Assembly: GCF_002812985.1 (NCBI RefSeq)
Contig: NZ_PGCP01000003.1
Coordinates: 295,235-359,234, forward strand
Direction of reading: 5' to 3'
Length of the DNA: 64,000 bases
DNA from: Aeromonas lusitana
GTDB taxonomy: Bacteria; Pseudomonadota; Gammaproteobacteria; Enterobacterales; Aeromonadaceae
In this document: one piece after another, positions 17,045 to 25,472 of the stretch
How the letters are laid out: each line of letters begins with the position of its first letter
Numbering within the stretch: the first letter of the stretch is position 1
Translations under genes and position numbers: made by a program
The notes under the pieces: generated by a model
Told to the model about the DNA's origin: nothing
Seen by the model: the letters and a program-made list of their open reading frames with translations, nothing else
Database searches by the model: none

Positions 17045-18292
17045 TCAAGTGTGTGTTCTCTGGTCGGTCAGTCCCTCCTTGCGTTGTCGTTTGGCTTGAT
17101 ACATGGCGCTGTCCGCGTGTTGCAGCAGATCATCGGCCGTCAGCCCCTGCTCCGGGTACATGGCAAACCCTATGCTGACCCCCGCCACCAGATGGCGGCC
17201 GTCCCCCAGCACAACCGGGGTGGCCATCGCCTGCTGGATCCGCATCATCACCTCGCGCACCTCGCTCTCATGGTGCAGCGGGGTCAGCAGGATGGCGAAC
17301 TCGTCTCCCCCCAACCGGCACACCAGATCCATGGGACGAAGCTGATGTTGTACCCGCCGCGCCAGGGTGATGAGCACCTCGTCACCGACGCCGTGGCCCA
17401 GGTTGTCATTGATCTCCTTGAAGCGATCGCAATCGAGGTACAGCAGGGCGAAACGCTCGTTCAGGGAATGGCCGGCCAGCAGGGATTGTTGCAAGCGGGC
17501 TTCAAACAGGGCGCGATTGGGCAGCCCTGTCAGGGAGTCGTGGGTGGCCTGATGCAGCAGGCTGGCATTCTCCCGCTTCTGGTGTGCCTGCCAGGCCTCC
17601 AGCTCATCGAGCAGGGAGTTGAAATCCTCCCCCAGCTCATGGAGCTCGGCGATGTTGGCCGCCGGCACCCGCTGCTTGATGGCGCGCTGGCGGCGCACGC
17701 TGTAGGCCACCTGGGCCAGCGCCTTGAGGGGATCCGTGATGGAGTACTGCATCCGGCGCGCCACATAGAGGGCGCCGAGGATACTGAGCAGCAGGCAGAC
17801 CAGGGTCGCCATCAGGGTCTGCAGCAGGAAGCGCAGCAGATACTGGCCGTGGCCTATCAGGTGAATGCGGGCTATCTCCTTGCCCCCCCGCACCATGGGC
17901 AGCTCCACCGGGCCCGGCAGGATCAGCCGCGCCAGATGCTGCTCCAGACTGGACCAGGGGGTGCTGATGGCGCGAGACCAGCTCGCCAGCACGCGTCCGT
18001 TGGGCAGCAAGATGCTGGCGCTGGCCACGTCTTCGTGAGAGGTGATGTTCTGCAGGGCATCTTTCGCCGCCTCCTCGTCGTGGAACACCACGGCCGCCTC
18101 CGTGGTGTAGCTGATGGCGCGGGCCACCAGCTCCAGGTTGTGATCCGCGTAGATGCGCAGCGCCAGCAAGGCGGTGATGGTCAAAAACAGGCCAGCCATG
18201 CAGACCGCTGTCAGGGAGGTCATCATGTGAGTGCGGCCCAGGCTCTGGCGCAGGGTGAGCCTGGCCCCTTCGGCGTGAATACGGCGTGTCAT
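17045..18292 (-). CDS. yfiN: Membrane diguanylate cyclase YfiN (TpbB-like)
   Basis: Makes cyclic di-GMP from GTP. The 415-residue protein has a membrane segment at ~25-48, a periplasmic sensor region with the conserved EAAVVFHDEEAAKDAL stretch, a second membrane segment at ~153-177, a HAMP-like linker and a GGDEF domain. The active-site motif at 328-332 is an intact GGDEF (RLGGDEFAILL). This is the YfiN/TpbB architecture, whose periplasmic part is inhibited by YfiR. Its ATG overlaps the yfiR stop (ATGA), so the two are coupled. The active site is complete, so activity is expected. Confidence 0.93.
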   Translation of the reverse strand: MTRRIHAEGARLTLRQSLGRTHMMTSLTAVCMAGLFLTITALLALRIYADHNLELVARAISYTTEAAVVFHDEEAAKDALQNITSHEDVASASILLPNGRVLASWSRAISTPWSSLEQHLARLILPGPVELPMVRGGKEIARIHLIGHGQYLLRFLLQTLMATLVCLLLSILGALYVARRMQYSITDPLKALAQVAYSVRRQRAIKQRVPAANIAELHELGEDFNSLLDELEAWQAHQKRENASLLHQATHDSLTGLPNRALFEARLQQSLLAGHSLNERFALLYLDCDRFKEINDNLGHGVGDEVLITLARRVQHQLRPMDLVCRLGGDEFAILLTPLHHESEVREVMMRIQQAMATPVVLGDGRHLVAGVSIGFAMYPEQGLTADDLLQHADSAMYQAKRQRKEGLTDQRTHT

Positions 18293-18858
18293 TGCGCCCC
18301 CTCATCGGCCCTGGCCAGCTTGAGCACGGCCGGATGGACCCGGACCCCGCTGCGGGCCAGGGCGTCCAGATTGACCTTGAAGCGCACCCTGTCCTGGCCG
18401 GCCTTCAGGCAGAACACAGCATCGGCGATGCACTCGTCACTCTGCTCGCTGATGCTGAGGATGGCATGGCCCCGCAGCCGCTCGAACAGAGACAATCGCT
18501 GCTCCTGAGCCAGCACCCCGAGGTAGATGACGTCGCAGCGCTGGATCAGCGCCTCGTCCCCTGCGTCATAGCGGTGCACCCCGACCAGGCGGCCGTTGGC
18601 CTGCTGCCGGATGGTGAGCAGCGCACCGGCGTACTCCGTCGGCGCCGTGATGCACAGTCGCAGCTCGGCAGGCTCGTTTGGCCAGCGGGTATAACTGAGG
18701 ATATCGAGCACGGTTTGGCGCACCAGTTCGGCCCTAAACTCGGCCGAGGTCGCGGGCACGCCCTCCCCGGCCAGCGCCATGGCGCAGACTAGCGGCGTCA
18801 ACCACGCCATGAATCGGATACGAAAGAGTGATCGCATGCTGCCCATACTTATGCCCAT
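18289..18858 (-). CDS. yfiR: Periplasmic cyclase inhibitor YfiR
   Basis: A 189-residue exported protein that in Pseudomonas represses YfiN in the periplasm and responds to redox state. A signal peptide is visible (FMAWLTPLVCAMALA). Four cysteines after it lie at 69, 108, 143 and 150. Their spacings of 39 and 7 match the two disulfides I recall for P. aeruginosa YfiR (71-110 and 145-152). The start may be any of three close Met codons (1, 5 or 8). First gene of a yfiR-yfiN-yfiB operon with coupled stop/start. Confidence 0.9.
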   Translation of the reverse strand: MGISMGSMRSLFRIRFMAWLTPLVCAMALAGEGVPATSAEFRAELVRQTVLDILSYTRWPNEPAELRLCITAPTEYAGALLTIRQQANGRLVGVHRYDAGDEALIQRCDVIYLGVLAQEQRLSLFERLRGHAILSISEQSDECIADAVFCLKAGQDRVRFKVNLDALARSGVRVHPAVLKLARADEGAQ

Positions 18859-18983
18859 GCCGGTACCAGGGTGGCGCCATGCCCATGAGGGGAATACCGG
18901 CTAGGGGTGGCACCGAGCTTATCAGCCACGGGGGCTGCGCCTATTGGTTCGCACGACGGCTGCGTCATCTGGTGTCGCATCAA

Positions 18984-19010
18984 TGACAAGAGCCCGACAT
19001 GATGCGGGCT
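18984..19010 (-). terminator. Terminator-like hairpin after tyrR
   Basis: AGCCCG-N8-CGGGCT, followed on the minus strand by CTTGTCATT. The T-run is weak. Confidence 0.5.
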
Positions 19011-19035
19011 CCGGGGGTGAAGAGAAGACATTCGA

Positions 19036-20583
19036 CTACTTCTTGCCTATCCCGTATTCGCGCAACTTGTTGGCGATGGCGGTGTGGGAGACCCCGAGCC
19101 GCTTGGCCAGTTGCCGGGTGGAGGGGAATGCCGGGTAGAGCCGCTCCAGCAACCGGCTCTCGAAGCGCTTCACCGCCTCGTCCAGCCCGCCCTCGAACCA
19201 CTCGTCAATGAGCGGCATGGCATCCGCCGCCACCGGCAAATCCACGTGCTCAGGGCCGATTTCGTCCCCTTCCAGCAGGGTCATGGCCCGATAGAGGCAG
19301 TTGCGCAGCTGGCGCACGTTGCCCGGCCAGCGGTAGGCGGTCAGGTATTCGGCCATGTTGCGGGTAAAACGCGGACGCGGGCGCTGCAGCTCGCTCGCAA
19401 AACGAAACACAAACTGCTGGGCCAGGGCCATGATGTCTGCCTTGCGCTCGCGCAGCGGCGGCAGCGCCAGACTCAGCACGTTGAGGCGATAGTAGAGATC
19501 TTCGCGGAACTTGCCCTCGTGCACCAGATCCAGCAGCTGCTTCTGGGTGGTACAGATGAAGCGCACGTTGACCCGCACCTCCTGCTCGTCACCGACCCGG
19601 CGAAACACCCCGTCCTGCAGCACCCGCAGGAACTTGGTCTGCAGATGAGGGGACATGTCACCGATCTCGTCCAGCATCAGGGTGCCACCGCTCGCCAGCT
19701 CCAGCACGCCGCGCTTGCCTTCTGTGTTGTTGCCAAAGGCGCCGGGGGCATAGCCAAACAGCTCGCTCTCGGCCACGTTGTCCGGCATGGCGGCGCAATT
19801 GAGCGCCATGAAGGGATGGCTGGATCTCAGGCTGGCACCGTGACAGGCGCGGGCCAGCAGCTCCTTGCCGGTGCCGGTCTCGCCGACGATGAGCAAGGGG
19901 GCATCCTGCATCGCGAGCTTGGCCGCCTGGGCCAGCACCTCTTTCATCTTCTGGCTCTCGGCCTGCAGGTGCTCGAAGCCACCCACTTCCACCGCGTGCA
20001 AGGCGCTGAAATGCATGCCGACCCGGCGGGCGGATTTGAGCACCACCACGGCGCCGGCCAGGGCCTGTTTGCCCTTCTCTTCGGCGACAAACAGCGGCAT
20101 CAGGTCGCCCAAATACTCCTCACCGCCGAGGCTCAGCTTGCAGGTCTGGGGCCGGATCTCGCTCGCCTCCAGCCAGCGGGCGAAGGAGAAACCCTTGACC
20201 AGGGAGCCGAGAGAGACGCCGCGCACCTCTTCCGGCGGCAGCGCCAGCGTGGTGAGGGCGGCCTGGTTGGCCTGGGTCACCCGCCCCTTGCTGTCGAGGG
20301 AGAACACCAGATCCGGCAGCGCCTTGAGCAGCGCCTCAATCTCGTGATGCTCCCGCTCGGAGGGCATGTAGGGGATGGTCTTGACGTCGTAGATGCCGGG
20401 GATGCGGCGAATTTCCGGCATCAGGTGCTGAAAATCGCGAAACTCCAGCTCGGGGAAGTTGAGGTAGATGATGCCTGAGGTATCGATTTCGATGCCGCGC
20501 AGATCGATGTTGTGCTCCACCAGACGGTCGAGCAATTCCCGGGTCAAGCCCAGGCGGTCTTCACAGCTGACTTCAAGACGCAT
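19036..20583 (-). CDS. tyrR: Transcriptional regulator TyrR
   Basis: Regulates aromatic amino-acid synthesis, transport and breakdown. The 515-residue protein has an N-terminal ACT domain (MRLEVSCEDRLGLTRELLD), a PAS domain (~80-185), and a central AAA+ region with Walker A GETGTGKE and Walker B GGTLMLDEIGD. The C-terminal helix-turn-helix is STRQLAKRLGVSHTAIANKL. The AAA+ loop reads YAPGAFGNN instead of GAFTGA. This is typical of TyrR, which works with sigma-70 and not sigma-54. The start at 20583 is preferred over the ATG three codons upstream because MRLEV is the family's N-terminus. Its neighbour phhA-phhB is a plausible target. Confidence 0.96.
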   Translation of the reverse strand: MRLEVSCEDRLGLTRELLDRLVEHNIDLRGIEIDTSGIIYLNFPELEFRDFQHLMPEIRRIPGIYDVKTIPYMPSEREHHEIEALLKALPDLVFSLDSKGRVTQANQAALTTLALPPEEVRGVSLGSLVKGFSFARWLEASEIRPQTCKLSLGGEEYLGDLMPLFVAEEKGKQALAGAVVVLKSARRVGMHFSALHAVEVGGFEHLQAESQKMKEVLAQAAKLAMQDAPLLIVGETGTGKELLARACHGASLRSSHPFMALNCAAMPDNVAESELFGYAPGAFGNNTEGKRGVLELASGGTLMLDEIGDMSPHLQTKFLRVLQDGVFRRVGDEQEVRVNVRFICTTQKQLLDLVHEGKFREDLYYRLNVLSLALPPLRERKADIMALAQQFVFRFASELQRPRPRFTRNMAEYLTAYRWPGNVRQLRNCLYRAMTLLEGDEIGPEHVDLPVAADAMPLIDEWFEGGLDEAVKRFESRLLERLYPAFPSTRQLAKRLGVSHTAIANKLREYGIGKK

Positions 20584-20661
20584 TCGGCACACACTTCCTG
20601 GCTAACATTCTGAATAACCGGATGATACAGACTCGATCCCGCCAGTGCGAGGGCTGACCCA

Positions 20662-20702
20662 TAAAAATGCGGGTCCGTCCCGTTTTCACCGGACAGACCC
20701 GC
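20662..20702 (-). terminator. Rho-independent terminator of phhA-phhB
   Basis: GCGGGTCCGTCC pairs with GGACAGACCCGC (one mismatch-type pair). On the minus strand ATTTTTAT follows. Confidence 0.75.
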
Positions 20703-20733
20703 CTTGTTTTATGCCGCGATGGCGACGAGATGA

Positions 20734-21072
20734 CTACTTGAGCAGCTCGTCGGTGCGCGCCGCCATGATGAAGTCGTTGCGATGCAGCCCCCCTATCTTG
20801 TGGGTCCACCAGCTGACGGTCACCTTGCCCCATTCGGTGAGAATGGCAGGGTGATGGAACTCGGCCTCCGCCAGTTCGCCGAGACGGTTGGTGAAGGCGA
20901 GCGCCTCCTTGAAGTTGCGAAAGCCGAACTCCCGGCGCAGTTGCAACTCCCCTTTCACCACCATGGGCTGCCAGTCGGGGATGGCGTGCATCAGGGTCGC
21001 CAGCTCCTCATCGCTGACTCTGGGGGCATCGGCGCGGCACGCTTCGCACTGTTGGCTTGCCAGTTCGGACAT
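20734..21072 (-). CDS. phhB: Pterin-4a-carbinolamine dehydratase
   Basis: Regenerates the tetrahydropterin cofactor after each phenylalanine hydroxylase turnover. The 112-residue protein has the family core [51 protein letters not shown] with the catalytic His pair in EFHHP. The start at 21072 is chosen because AAGGAG lies just upstream; the longer frame adds 15 unlikely residues. It follows phhA by 64 bases and they form a functional pair. Confidence 0.96.
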   Translation of the reverse strand: MSELASQQCEACRADAPRVSDEELATLMHAIPDWQPMVVKGELQLRREFGFRNFKEALAFTNRLGELAEAEFHHPAILTEWGKVTVSWWTHKIGGLHRNDFIMAARTDELLK

Positions 21073-21136
21073 TAGGGACTCCTTTCGTGTATCTGGGCGC
21101 GCTTGAGATGGGCGCAATGGTGGTCAAGTAAGATCC

Positions 21137-21943
21137 TCAGCTCGCCTGCTTGCTGGCAGCCGGAGTGAAGCGCGGCGGGTGCAGGCCGAGGCGGCGAGCC
21201 TCATTCACCCCCGCCATGATGTCCTGCTCCGCCAACTGGTAGAGGGCATCCAGGCTGGGAAGCACGAAGTAGATGGGCTGCATGATGTCAATGCGATAGG
21301 GGGTGCGCAGCACCTCCACCAGATCAAAGGGTTGCAGCCTGGGCTGGCCCGAGAGGGCATAGCCGGTCTCGCCGATGGAGGAGAGGATGCCACCGCCGTA
21401 GATGCGAAGGCCACTCCCCTGCCCGCTCTCCCCCTGCACCAGACCGAACTCCACCGTGAACCAGTAGAGGCGCGCGAGGAAGACCCGCTCCTCCTTGCTG
21501 GCCTTGAGGCCAAGCTGGCCATAGACGTGGGTGAAGTGGGCGAAAGCCGGGTTGGTCAGCATGGCGCAATGGCCGAACAGCTCGTGGAAGATGTCGGGCT
21601 CTTGCAGGTAGTCGAGCTCGTCCCGGCGCCGAATGAAGGTGGCGACCGGAAACTGGCGGTTGGCCAGCAGCGAGAAGAAGCGATCGAACGAAATGAGCGC
21701 CGGCACCGCCACCACGGACCAGCCGGTGGCGGGTTGCAGCACGGCATTGATCTCCGCGAGCTGCGGGATGCGATCCGGGTGCAGGGCGAGACGCGCGAGC
21801 CCTGCCATGTACTCATCGCAGGCCTTGCCGGTCAGGGCCGCGAGCTGGCGCTCGATCAGGATCTGCCAGGTCCCCTGCTCCTCATCGTCGTAATGGATGA
21901 AACCCTGCGCGTCCGGCTGATGTGCTGTGTAAAGAGTGGCCAT
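21137..21943 (-). CDS. phhA: Phenylalanine 4-monooxygenase
   Basis: Hydroxylates L-phenylalanine to tyrosine using iron, oxygen and tetrahydropterin. The 268-residue monomeric bacterial form lacks the regulatory ACT domain of the animal enzyme. The iron ligands are visible as His120 and His125 in IFHELFGH and Glu165 in WFTVEFGL. It lies upstream of phhB in the same operon and next to tyrR. TyrR or a related regulator controls such operons in other bacteria, but no full TyrR box was found ahead of this gene. Confidence 0.97.
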   Translation of the reverse strand: MATLYTAHQPDAQGFIHYDDEEQGTWQILIERQLAALTGKACDEYMAGLARLALHPDRIPQLAEINAVLQPATGWSVVAVPALISFDRFFSLLANRQFPVATFIRRRDELDYLQEPDIFHELFGHCAMLTNPAFAHFTHVYGQLGLKASKEERVFLARLYWFTVEFGLVQGESGQGSGLRIYGGGILSSIGETGYALSGQPRLQPFDLVEVLRTPYRIDIMQPIYFVLPSLDALYQLAEQDIMAGVNEARRLGLHPPRFTPAASKQAS

Positions 21944-22058
21944 GATCCCGTTCCATCCCGCCCCATTGGGGCGCCTTTGCGTTGGTCTGTTTACGCAGGT
22001 CTGCTGGTACAGGCCTGTCTGTAAAGGTCTATGGGATCACTGTAACGGTTTGCCCCCT

Positions 22059-22089
22059 AAAAAAGCAGCCGACCCAGGGGTCGGCTGCT
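22059..22089 (-). terminator. Rho-independent terminator of the psp-ycjXF operon
   Basis: AGCAGCCGACCC-AG-GGGTCGGCTGCT is followed on the minus strand by a T-run (TTTTTTAG), ~50 bases after ycjF. Confidence 0.9.
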
Positions 22090-22135
22090 TGCCATCAATG
22101 TAAACAATTTGTGACACCCAAGGGCGCTACTGGCC

Positions 22136-23182
22136 TCAAGACTTGTTGAGGTAACCCGCGAGCTGGCCGATGAGCCGTTTTCTCAGCTCGCCTAGCTTGG
22201 GCTTCTCGTCCCCGCACCAGGGCAGCGGGCGACACGCCTCTATGGTGCGCAGCCCGAGCCGCGCGGTGAGCAGGCCCGCCCCCACCCCTTGCGCGGCACG
22301 GGCCGACAGCTTGGCGGTGAGTTCGGCACCGAGCAAGTCCATCCCCACCTCGGTGACGAGCTCGGTGGCGCCGGCATAGAGCATGTTGCGAAACACCTGG
22401 CGTATCAGTTGAATGCGACTCCAGTAACCGAGTTCAATGGCATAAACATCCGCAATATCTTCAATCATCCGCAGATTTCGCCACAGCATCAGCATCATGT
22501 CGACGGTCGCGAGCGGACTCAGGGCCACCAGCACGGCGGCCTCCCCGGACCATTTGGCGACCCGGGCCTGGGCCAGCTTGTCCCGCTCGGTCAGCACCAA
22601 CTGGCTGTAGAGGGTGAGCACCTCCCGATCGCTGTGGCTCTCGTCGAGCTGGGAGAGCCAGTTGCGATAACCCTCCCGCCCCTTGTCGCCACTCTTCTCG
22701 GCCAGGGCCTCGCAGAAGGCCTGACCCTGCCCCACCCCCTGGTGAGCCAGCAGATCGTCTGCGCGCGAGCGCACGTCCTGGCGCCGCTTGAGGGTGCGCA
22801 GCCGCAGCCATTCGCGCCCGGCCACGCTGGCGGTGCCTACCAGCACCAGGCCGGAGGCCAGCAGCCAGGCGCCGCCCCAGAGCGGGGACGAGGCAAACTG
22901 ATCGACGAGGAAGGCGCCAAATTGGCCCAAGGAGAGCAGCCCCACGGCCCCCAGCCCCCAACCGAGCAGGCGGTGACGGCGGCGGGGCTTGATGGTCAGG
23001 GCCGGCTCCACCTCGGTGAAGTCATTGAGCTCATCGAGGCGCTCGAAACTCGCCTCCTCCAGCCGCTGGGCCGGTGCGGGGGCAGGCTCTGCTGATGCCA
23101 CCTGCAACACGGGATCCAGTACCATCTTGCCTTGCAGCGGGACGCCCGCCGCTGGCGTGGGTTGTTTTGTCTGATCGTTCAT
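22136..23182 (-). CDS. ycjF: YcjF-family (DUF697) inner-membrane protein
   Basis: A 348-residue protein of the UPF0283/DUF697 group found with YcjX downstream of psp genes. An N-terminal polar region (~1-68) is followed by two membrane segments (LLGWGLGAVGLLSLGQFGAFLV and GGAWLLASGLVLVGTASVAG) and the conserved DUF697 domain (AAVLVALSPLATVDMMLMLWRNLRMIEDIADVY). The exact role is unknown; it is linked by context to envelope stress. It begins 57 bases after ycjX and ends the operon. Confidence 0.92.
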   Translation of the reverse strand: MNDQTKQPTPAAGVPLQGKMVLDPVLQVASAEPAPAPAQRLEEASFERLDELNDFTEVEPALTIKPRRRHRLLGWGLGAVGLLSLGQFGAFLVDQFASSPLWGGAWLLASGLVLVGTASVAGREWLRLRTLKRRQDVRSRADDLLAHQGVGQGQAFCEALAEKSGDKGREGYRNWLSQLDESHSDREVLTLYSQLVLTERDKLAQARVAKWSGEAAVLVALSPLATVDMMLMLWRNLRMIEDIADVYAIELGYWSRIQLIRQVFRNMLYAGATELVTEVGMDLLGAELTAKLSARAAQGVGAGLLTARLGLRTIEACRPLPWCGDEKPKLGELRKRLIGQLAGYLNKS

Positions 23183-23239
23183 CGCTTATGTTCCTCGGCG
23201 CCTGCCGGCAAGGGGTTGCCCCGCCAGCAGGCCAGCTGA

Positions 23240-24661
23240 TTATTCGAGGTGATCCCCGAGCAGGAATTCCAGCGCCGCGTCGAGCCGGATATGGGGCAGC
23301 GCCTGGTGGGCGCTCATGGGCAACGGGCGAAACGCCTGAAAATCGAAGCCCTGGTTTTGCCACCACTGGGCCGGCGGGATCTGGGACGGCACCTCCCCCG
23401 GGAACAGCAGCAACGGCTCCCCGTCCAGGCTGGTGCCACGAATGGCGGGAAACTCGCGGCCATTGGCCTGCCCCTTGCCCACCTCGGTGGCCTTGATGGC
23501 GGCGAGCGCCAGGCATTCGGTCTCTATGCCCTCGAAGCGGGCCTGGCCGCGGCCGCTGCTCACCAGATGTTGCAGCAAGGAGACCAGGGGCCCGTGCTGC
23601 TCCGGCGTCACGTGATCCGCCTTGCTCGCCACGAACAGCAACTTGTCGATGCGCGGGGAGAAGAGACGACGCCACCAGTTGCTCTTGCCGTAGGCGAAGC
23701 TCTCCATGATGCGGGCGATGGCCTGCTGCATGTCGCCAAAGCTGGCGGCCCCGGCGTTGAGGGGTTGCAAGCAATCCACCAGCACGATCTGGCGATCAAA
23801 CCCGGCGAAATGCTGCTCGTAGAAGCCCTGCACCAGATGCTGCTTGTACTGCTCGAAGCGCTGCTTGAAGGTGGCGTAGAGGGTACCATCGGCGGGCTCA
23901 CCAGCGGGCTTGTCCCACACCCAGGGCACGAATTGCAGCAAGGGGGCACCGGCGAATTCCCCCGGCAGCACGAAGCGGCCCGGCTGGATAAGGTGCAAGC
24001 CCAGCTCGCGCTTGCAGGCGTGCAGATAGTCGGTGTAACGCATCGCCAGCTCGCTTGCGGGTTTCTCCTCGAACGCCTGCTCGGCCTGCCAGCGCGGCTC
24101 GAGCCAAGCGGTCGCAAGTTGTTGCAACTCGGGGCGGCGCAGCTGCTGCTCAACCTGCTCGCTCCACTGCTCGTAACTGAGATCCAGCAGGGGCAAATCC
24201 AGCAACCACTCGCCGGGATAATCCACCAGATCCACATAGAGGGTGGAGATCTCCCCCAGGTGGCGGCGCAGGGGATGGCGGGTGCGATAGCGTATTTCGA
24301 GGCGCACCTCGGCCACGCCGCGAGTGGGCTCAGGCCAGGCGGGGGGATCCCCGAACAGGGAGTCGAGCCCCCGCTCGTAGGCGAAAGTCGGAATATGGAG
24401 GTTCTGTTGGGGGACGCGGCGGGCCCCCAAGATCCGCCCCTGGCGCTGGGCATCCCACAAGGGCAGACGACCGTCGATGGCCGCGTGCTCCAGCTGGTTC
24501 ACCAGCGCCGTGATAAAGGCGGTCTTGCCGCTGCGGGACAGACCGGTGACCGCCAGCCGGATGTGGCGATCCCGAACCCGGTTCACTACCTCATTGGCCT
24601 TGTGCTGCAGCACGGACCACTGCTGTTCGAACTTGTTTCGTAGCAATTTTTTAGGTGTCAA
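23240..24661 (-). CDS. ycjX: YcjX-family GTP-binding stress protein
   Basis: A 473-residue P-loop NTPase of the YcjX (DUF463) family, usually encoded next to the psp genes and induced with them. Walker A is GLSRSGKTAF at ~37-46; further motifs are LVDYPGEWLLDLPLL, QIVLVDCLQPLN and LLFVASKADHVT. The start is a TTG (TTG ACA CCT), giving MTPKKLLRNKFEQQW. No ATG in a similar place preserves the family N-terminus. It follows pspC by 75 bases and precedes ycjF. The molecular function is poorly known. Confidence 0.93.
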   Translation of the reverse strand: MTPKKLLRNKFEQQWSVLQHKANEVVNRVRDRHIRLAVTGLSRSGKTAFITALVNQLEHAAIDGRLPLWDAQRQGRILGARRVPQQNLHIPTFAYERGLDSLFGDPPAWPEPTRGVAEVRLEIRYRTRHPLRRHLGEISTLYVDLVDYPGEWLLDLPLLDLSYEQWSEQVEQQLRRPELQQLATAWLEPRWQAEQAFEEKPASELAMRYTDYLHACKRELGLHLIQPGRFVLPGEFAGAPLLQFVPWVWDKPAGEPADGTLYATFKQRFEQYKQHLVQGFYEQHFAGFDRQIVLVDCLQPLNAGAASFGDMQQAIARIMESFAYGKSNWWRRLFSPRIDKLLFVASKADHVTPEQHGPLVSLLQHLVSSGRGQARFEGIETECLALAAIKATEVGKGQANGREFPAIRGTSLDGEPLLLFPGEVPSQIPPAQWWQNQGFDFQAFRPLPMSAHQALPHIRLDAALEFLLGDHLE

Positions 24662-24736
24662 GGCGTGCTCAATCCTCTGTGTTGCTGCGCCCCTACCCTC
24701 ACTGGCCCAGGGCGCTTGTTTCTCACCACACTCTCA

Positions 24737-25138
24737 TCACAGCTTGCTGAATTCCCGTTGCAAGTTGAACTCTTTGGAGGTCACCAGCTTCTCCATGCGC
24801 TGCAACCTGGGCTCCAGGGTATCGAGCTCCTTGGCGATGCGCCCCAGCGCCTGATGAGGGGTGACCCCGGCCTGCCAGCTGCGCGCCTTCATGCGCAGGT
24901 CGCTGAACTCGGCATCGTTCTCCCCGTACAGGGTGACCGGTTTTTTGTCGAGCAAAAACCAGGCCGCTATGTAGGCGGTGAAGGTGATGAAACCGGCGAA
25001 GATGAGGCCGGTGATGGCCAGCAGCCGTACTATCCAGGTTTCCACCCCGAAGTAGTCGGCAAGACCGGCGCACACCCCGGCTATCTTGCCCTGCTGAGGA
25101 TCCCGATAGAGGTTGCGCGGGTTGGTGGAGGCGCTCAT
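24737..25138 (-). CDS. pspC: Phage shock protein C
   Basis: A 133-residue inner-membrane protein that senses membrane stress with PspB and releases PspA. The PspC domain (NLYRDPQQGKIAGVCAGLADYFGVETWIVRLLAI) is followed by a membrane segment (GLIFAGFITFTAYIAAWFLLD) and a C-terminal helical region with leucines (LGRIAKELDTLEPRLQRMEKLV). Its ATG overlaps the stop of a 33-residue micro-ORF (GTATGAG), not the stop of pspB itself as in the standard operon. Confidence 0.96.
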   Translation of the reverse strand: MSASTNPRNLYRDPQQGKIAGVCAGLADYFGVETWIVRLLAITGLIFAGFITFTAYIAAWFLLDKKPVTLYGENDAEFSDLRMKARSWQAGVTPHQALGRIAKELDTLEPRLQRMEKLVTSKEFNLQREFSKL

Positions 25139-25236
25139 ACCTTGTTCCTCCAGCCGGGAACCTCGGCGTCCGGAATGAAACCCAGTGCACCGATAGATGC
25201 TGTCTTCACACTATGATGGGCATAGATAGCATTCAT
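25135..25236 (-). CDS. 33-residue micro-ORF bridging pspB and pspC
   Basis: An ATG overlapping the pspB stop (ATGA) opens a frame of 33 codons whose TGA overlaps the pspC ATG (ATGA). Its C-terminal half, GALGFIPDAEVPGWRNKV, repeats the PspB C-terminus GALESILDAEVPGWRNKV. It arises from a ~57-bp partial duplication offset by 98 bases. Each copy carries a GGAGGAA Shine-Dalgarno sequence. The first 15 residues (MNAIYAHHSVKTASI) resemble nothing I know. It could make a small peptide or act only to pass ribosomes from pspB to pspC. Expression is inferred from the coupling at both ends. Confidence 0.6.
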   Translation of the reverse strand: MNAIYAHHSVKTASIGALGFIPDAEVPGWRNKV

Positions 25237-25290
25237 ACCTTATTCCTCCAGCCGGGAACCTCGGCATCCAGAATGGACTCCAGGGCACCG
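25136..25290. repeat. Direct repeat of the pspB 3' end
   Basis: Copy one lies at 25136-25192 and copy two at 25234-25290. They agree at about 50 of 57 positions. Copy two is the true pspB end; copy one sits directly ahead of pspC. Confidence 0.9.
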
Positions 25291-25469
25291 ACCCGCTCCT
25301 GCATCTTCTCGGCGCGCATCAGCAGGCCTTGCAGCTGCTCCCGTTCGTTATCGGCAAGACCCGCCCCGATCCGGCCCTTGGCGCGGTAGTGCAGCACCAG
25401 CCAGATGGGGGCCACTATCACCATGAAGACGATGAGTGGCGTGGCCAAAATCCCAATAATGTCTTCCAT
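25233..25469 (-). CDS. pspB: Phage shock protein B
   Basis: A 78-residue inner-membrane stress sensor that acts with PspC. It has an N-terminal membrane segment (IIGILATPLIVFMVIVAPIWLVLHY) and a cytoplasmic leucine-zipper-like helix (LADNEREQLQGLLMRAEKMQERVGALESIL). It starts three bases after the pspA stop. Its 3' end is duplicated ahead of pspC. Confidence 0.96.
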   Translation of the reverse strand: MEDIIGILATPLIVFMVIVAPIWLVLHYRAKGRIGAGLADNEREQLQGLLMRAEKMQERVGALESILDAEVPGWRNKV

Positions 25470-25472
25470 TCA

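Noticed and set aside
21944..22050. TyrR boxes ahead of phhA
   Set aside because: TGTAAA and TTTACG half sites occur, but no pair has the TGTAAA-N6-TTTACA layout.
24662..24736. A longer start for ycjX or a small gene between pspC and ycjX
   Set aside because: No ATG/GTG with a ribosome site was found; the TTG at 24661 gives the family N-terminus.
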